18,637 nt of DNA. It comes from Gemmatimonadales bacterium UBA7889. Lineage in GTDB: Bacteria > Gemmatimonadota > Gemmatimonadetes > Longimicrobiales > Gaopeijiaceae. The stretch covers positions 1 to 18,637 of the forward strand of contig DLRL01000015.1 in NCBI GenBank assembly GCA_002501085.1. Reading direction: 5' to 3'. Positions 15,241-18,637 of the stretch are shown piece after piece; within the stretch, counting starts at the first letter, position 1; each line of letters opens with the position of its first letter. Below the pieces are notes generated by a model. The model saw only the letters and a program-made list of their open reading frames with translations. It had not been told where the DNA came from and searched no databases. The position numbers were made by a program, and so were the translations under genes.

Positions 15241-16704
15241 TTACTCACCACCGGGTCCAGCTGGCTTCCGGTAATCAAGAGGAGGATCGCGATCACCAAG
15301 CAGTGGTTCGTATACCCACCCCTCCGGGATGCTTGCAGCGTGCTCAACTTTTGCGGCAGTGACTAGATCCGGGCGAGTGAAGAGGTCCACTGCTGTCATC
15401 GCGAGTGTTTTTGCTGCTACGAGCATGCCTTTCTCACCAATTGTCGTTCCTCCCGCAGCGATCGCTTGCCATGAGTGTGCCGATGTACCGGGCACCCACG
15501 TCGCTGTCCTGACTCCTCCGGTCGGCACCATCCAGCTGACATCTGCAACGTCTGTCGAACCTCCGCCGCTTCCTCCAACTGCAAGTGGTTGAATCTCCAT
15601 TGCAGATTCTAGGGGTGGGGCATCATCCCCAAGCGTGCGGTGGAGTATGTCAGCGAAACCATACTCTTCGTCATCATAGATTACTCCGCCCACTCTTGTC
15701 AGGTTTGCATGTACTGCTTCTTGAAGAGCGAGATTCGGCAGAAGATTGTAGAGGCCATGGATTACTTCATACTCCATGGTTGTGCCTGTTCCAAGTGCGG
15801 CGCCTTCAGCGGTGGCAGCGACGCGCTCGAAGATCGATTTCACATTCGCGGGATCGGGATGTCGCACGTAATAAAAGACTTCGGCGAAGTCTGGGACTAC
15901 ATTCGGTGCAGCTCCGCCATATGTGATCACATAATGAATTCTCGTCTCTTGCGGAACGTGCTCACGGAGCATGTTAACCATGTGGTTCATCGCTTCAACA
16001 CCATCGAGTGCCGAGCGACCCCGCTCAGGAGCACCAGCAGCGTGCGCTGATATTCCTGTGAACCTGAACTTAGCCGATTTGTTTGAGAGAGAGCTTGATG
16101 CGTCAGCTGAGTTTACATCACCAGCATGCCAGTGGAGCATGATATCGACGTCTTCAAAGAGGCCAGCTCGGACCATATAGACCTTGCCAGCGCCCCCTTC
16201 CTCCGCTGGAGTTCCGTACAGGCGGATCTCTCCTTGTTGGCCAGTTTGTTCCATCCATCTTTTGGTCGCGATCGCTGCTGCGGTTGACCCTGCCGCAAAA
16301 AGGTGGTGCCCACATGCGTGGCCTTGTGGTTTGCCTTCGATTGGTGCCCTGATGGGCTGTCTGTCCTGAGTGATGCCTGGCAGAGCGTCATACTCCGCCA
16401 TGATTCCAATAATTGGGCCATCACCATTTTTCCAGCTTGCCACAAATGCTGTCGGGATGCCCGCAACTCCAGCTTCGATCTCAAAGCCTTCCCTATCTAA
16501 TGCTGACTGGAGGAGGGCTGAGCTTTTCGTCTCCATGTATCCGAGTTCAGCAAATTCCCAGATTTCTTGGGCAATATCGCCATAAGAGTTTGCGTTCTCG
16601 TCGATGTGAGCCGCCACCATTGTCTTTGCGTCTTGGGCACCTGCAAAACTGGGCAGTGCAATGGTTACGGCTATCAGTAGGGCCGAGACTCGGCATCTTA
16701 TCAT
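15241..16704 (-). CDS. Secreted M20-family amidohydrolase, AbgB-like
   Basis: The 487-residue protein resembles the p-aminobenzoyl-glutamate hydrolase subunit AbgB and related M20 metallo-amidohydrolases, which cleave amide bonds with two metal ions. Likely metal and catalytic residues are visible in GIMAEYDALPG (D106), HACGHHLFAAG (H129-H134), GTPAEEGGAGK (E168, E169) and LHWHAGD (H191, H193). The dimerisation domain follows (FTGISAHAAGAPERGRSALDG). Unlike cytosolic AbgB of E. coli, it begins with a signal peptide (CRVSALLIAVTIALPSFAGAQ). The start was set at ATG 16704, eight bases after GGAG; a GTG directly upstream at 16707 is the alternative. It follows the gamma-glutamyltransferase-like gene by 48 bases, suggesting joint extracytoplasmic breakdown of amides. 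The true substrate cannot be read from the sequence. Confidence 0.88.
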   Translation of the reverse strand: MIRCRVSALLIAVTIALPSFAGAQDAKTMVAAHIDENANSYGDIAQEIWEFAELGYMETKSSALLQSALDREGFEIEAGVAGIPTAFVASWKNGDGPIIGIMAEYDALPGITQDRQPIRAPIEGKPQGHACGHHLFAAGSTAAAIATKRWMEQTGQQGEIRLYGTPAEEGGAGKVYMVRAGLFEDVDIMLHWHAGDVNSADASSSLSNKSAKFRFTGISAHAAGAPERGRSALDGVEAMNHMVNMLREHVPQETRIHYVITYGGAAPNVVPDFAEVFYYVRHPDPANVKSIFERVAATAEGAALGTGTTMEYEVIHGLYNLLPNLALQEAVHANLTRVGGVIYDDEEYGFADILHRTLGDDAPPLESAMEIQPLAVGGSGGGSTDVADVSWMVPTGGVRTATWVPGTSAHSWQAIAAGGTTIGEKGMLVAAKTLAMTAVDLFTRPDLVTAAKVEHAASIPEGWVYEPLLGDRDPPLDYRKPAGPGGE

Positions 16705-16752
16705 CACTGTTACTCCGTTATCAGGTTCTGTTTAACAAAAAAACCACCTTAC

Positions 16753-18420
16753 TTATCTGCCTCGCGTTCGGATCATAGCCGGTCCACGAGCAGTGCCTTC
16801 CCAGTCCGGATCGGCGGCACCGGTCCAAGTTCTGGTCGCTGGGTCAAACTGTATGCCATGTACGCGCCCGAAGGCCCCGGTACGAGCTGTTTCAGCGACC
16901 TCGATACCAAGGTCCCGCATCTCTTCCAACTCCGGGGTTGTCCAGCCTATACCCGGACTAGTCTCAGCGCTATAACCGCCGCCGCGTGCAGCTACAACAC
17001 GTGGCTCTACCAGAGCCTGTGGTAAGGACATACCGAAGTCGATGACACGTGTGATTGCGTGCACGACTGCAGGCGGAATCATCCCACCACCCGCTGCACC
17101 GAGGACCAGGATAACTTCGCCGTCTTTAAGGACCATGAATGGGCAAATATTCGACCGCACCCGTTCCCCAGGCTCCATCCGACCTAGATATCCGCCTAGA
17201 GTAGATGCATATAGAAAACCAAGGCCTGGTGTCACGACTTTCGAACCCATATTAGGGCCAAGCGTTTGTGTAAGAGAAACGAACATGCCGTTCTCGTCCG
17301 CAGTCGACAGGTGTGTGGTATGCCCCCCGAATAGGTCACCTCGATCTTCTAAGGTCGGAAGCGAGTTGCTGTCTGCAGTTGGAGCGGTGTTGTTGGGAGA
17401 CGCTACCTCTCTCGCAAGCTGATTCGCCCAGTCTTTTGAAGTGGCGCGAGCAGCTGCTGTATCTGTGCCGAGCACACGCAACTCCCTTGATGCGAGACTC
17501 AGTGCCTGCCCGGTGACTGCGAACCACTCTGCTTCGCTCATTGAGGATGGTTCAAATTCCTCCATGATCTGAAGGGCTTGGATGCTCAGGACTCCGGCTG
17601 CTGGTATGCCCATTCCAACAAGCTCATACCCTCTATAACTCCCGCGGACAATACGGCTGTCTTCAGCTACGTAATCATTGAAGGCTTCGAGAGTGACAGC
17701 ACTGCCATTTGCAGCGAGGTCAGCTGCCATTTTTGTAGCAATTTCGCCTTCGTAAAAAACCTCACGCCCCTCGCTTGCGATCAAGCTTAGCGTTTTCGCG
17801 TAGTCAGGCTGCACAAGCAACTCCCCTGCGCGGTATCCATTTTCGCCTCCCCTATAATAGGCGTCGATAGTCCCGGGGAACTCTTTGGCCTGAGCCAAGC
17901 CTGAGGCCTGCCTATTTGCGTCTTGCGGTAGTACACGGAACCCGTTTTGTGCCAAATCGATGGCTGACGCCATCAAGGTGCTGAGTGGAAGCGATCCATG
18001 TTCTTCATGAAGCTTGAGTAATCCAGCCAAAGCACCAGGTACACCGATGACCGGATATCCGTATGAAGCTTGGGGCGCCGTATCGTAGTCGTAATCCCAA
18101 GGTGCCTGAGTAGTCCCGTCTATCCCATGAAATTCACCGTCAGGTGTCCTAACAAGAATTTGGTTACGTCCTCCTATACTGTTCATGGTCGGTTCAACGA
18201 CTGCGACTGCGAACCCAGCCGCGACTGCTGCATCTGCTGCATTACCGCCTAATTCTAGAATTGCCACTCCAGCGTCAGTTGCTAAGGGGTGTGCAGCTGA
18301 GACCATGCCGGCATTGGATTGGCCACTTTGGCGCAGACTCTGAGAAGCAGCTGTGACCGCCGATAAGGCGATCAGGATTGGCAGGACCACAAGGATCAGA
18401 TAATAACGGTAGGGATGCAT
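16753..18420 (-). CDS. Gamma-glutamyltransferase-family N-terminal nucleophile hydrolase, exported
   Basis: The 555-residue precursor belongs to the gamma-glutamyltransferase family, which cuts itself to expose a catalytic Thr. The autoprocessing site is GGHTTHLSTADENG, with T368 as expected nucleophile at the start of the small subunit. An N-terminal hydrophobic signal (about residues 8-25) points to the periplasm. Substrate-site motifs are altered. Where E. coli has DFREMAP, with the Arg that holds the glutamyl carboxylate, this protein has DGTTQAP, so the Arg is replaced by Thr (T103). The PLSSMSP loop reads VRSNICP (S422, N423). A glutathione hydrolase role is therefore doubtful, and an amidase of another specificity is plausible. 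The ATG at 18420 was preferred over a TTG at 18432 because GAG lies seven bases before it. It probably leads the unit with the M20 hydrolase. Confidence 0.87.
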   Translation of the reverse strand: MHPYRYYLILVVLPILIALSAVTAASQSLRQSGQSNAGMVSAAHPLATDAGVAILELGGNAADAAVAAGFAVAVVEPTMNSIGGRNQILVRTPDGEFHGIDGTTQAPWDYDYDTAPQASYGYPVIGVPGALAGLLKLHEEHGSLPLSTLMASAIDLAQNGFRVLPQDANRQASGLAQAKEFPGTIDAYYRGGENGYRAGELLVQPDYAKTLSLIASEGREVFYEGEIATKMAADLAANGSAVTLEAFNDYVAEDSRIVRGSYRGYELVGMGIPAAGVLSIQALQIMEEFEPSSMSEAEWFAVTGQALSLASRELRVLGTDTAAARATSKDWANQLAREVASPNNTAPTADSNSLPTLEDRGDLFGGHTTHLSTADENGMFVSLTQTLGPNMGSKVVTPGLGFLYASTLGGYLGRMEPGERVRSNICPFMVLKDGEVILVLGAAGGGMIPPAVVHAITRVIDFGMSLPQALVEPRVVAARGGGYSAETSPGIGWTTPELEEMRDLGIEVAETARTGAFGRVHGIQFDPATRTWTGAADPDWEGTARGPAMIRTRGR

Positions 18421-18561
18421 ACGACATCTCAATATATGAGGGGTTAAAACTCTACCAGAGAATACGTTTGTGCCTGGTCGTGCACTACCCGGTACGGGAA
18501 GTGATCCTTTTTGAGTGTACAGTAATGAGCCTTAGGTTTGCTCCTTTCTGGTCACTAGAAG

Positions 18562-18636
18562 TTATAGATCAATAGTGATAGCTCGCCGCCCTTCTGATTG
18601 GGTGACATCTTTCGCTACCACAAAACTGCTTTGCCC
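18562..18636 (-). CDS. Possible C-terminal tail of a gene entering from the right edge
   Basis: On the minus strand one frame stays open from the right edge to a TAA at 18564-18562, reading GQSSFVVAKDVTQSEGRRAI and then TIDL. The composition looks like a normal protein end and the orientation agrees with the neighbouring genes. A competing frame is open for 22 codons, so chance is possible. The roughly 140 bases between this stop and the next gene hold no promoter or terminator that could be named with confidence. Confidence 0.3.
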   Translation of the reverse strand, partial: GQSSFVVAKDVTQSEGRRAITIDL

Positions 18637-18637
18637 A

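Overview
The window is a stretch of bacterial chromosome with moderate GC content. It is tightly packed, most genes run on the minus strand, and nearly every product carries an export signal or acts on an exported enzyme. No rRNA, tRNA, insertion sequence, CRISPR array or phage gene was seen, and no gap between genes exceeds about 200 bases. The mix of a quinohemoprotein amine dehydrogenase, a SoxC-type sulfite dehydrogenase, a very large Asp-box propeller protein, a secreted M20 amidohydrolase and a secreted gamma-glutamyltransferase-like hydrolase suggests an aerobic, didermic heterotroph, perhaps an uncultured environmental lineage. There is no taxonomic marker gene, so this placement is only an inference.

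Region 1 (minus strand, about 6747 down to 1) is the main item: a quinohemoprotein amine dehydrogenase (QHNDH) operon. In transcription order it holds a small FmdB-like Cys protein, qhpG (flavin monooxygenase), qhpA (diheme alpha subunit), qhpD (radical SAM/SPASM thioether maturase), qhpC (gamma subunit precursor), qhpB (beta-propeller subunit) and the start of an unrecognised secreted protein cut by the window edge. QhpC keeps all eight residues needed for three Cys-Asp/Glu thioethers and the cysteine tryptophylquinone cofactor. QhpD would install the thioethers, QhpG would hydroxylate the cofactor Trp, and QhpA, QhpB and QhpC would form the periplasmic enzyme that oxidises primary amines to aldehyde and ammonia. 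The usual qhpE (leader protease), qhpF (exporter) and qhpR (regulator) do not appear among the visible genes.

Region 2 (8493-6886, minus) is a secreted TPR protein with clustered His motifs. A strong extended hairpin lies between it and the QHNDH operon.

Region 3 (8685-10543, plus) is the only plus-strand unit: a Tat-exported SoxC/sulfite-oxidase-type molybdoenzyme translationally coupled to a monoheme cytochrome c lipoprotein, probably a sulfite dehydrogenase and its electron acceptor.

Region 4 (18420 down to 10575, minus) holds four exported proteins: a gamma-glutamyltransferase-family hydrolase with altered substrate-site residues, an AbgB-like M20 amidohydrolase, a 1073-residue sortilin/BNR-type propeller and an unrecognised 441-residue exported protein. 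The first two suggest extracytoplasmic breakdown of amide- or peptide-linked compounds. The last two look like a coupled pair. A short possible C-terminal tail of one more minus-strand gene touches the right edge.
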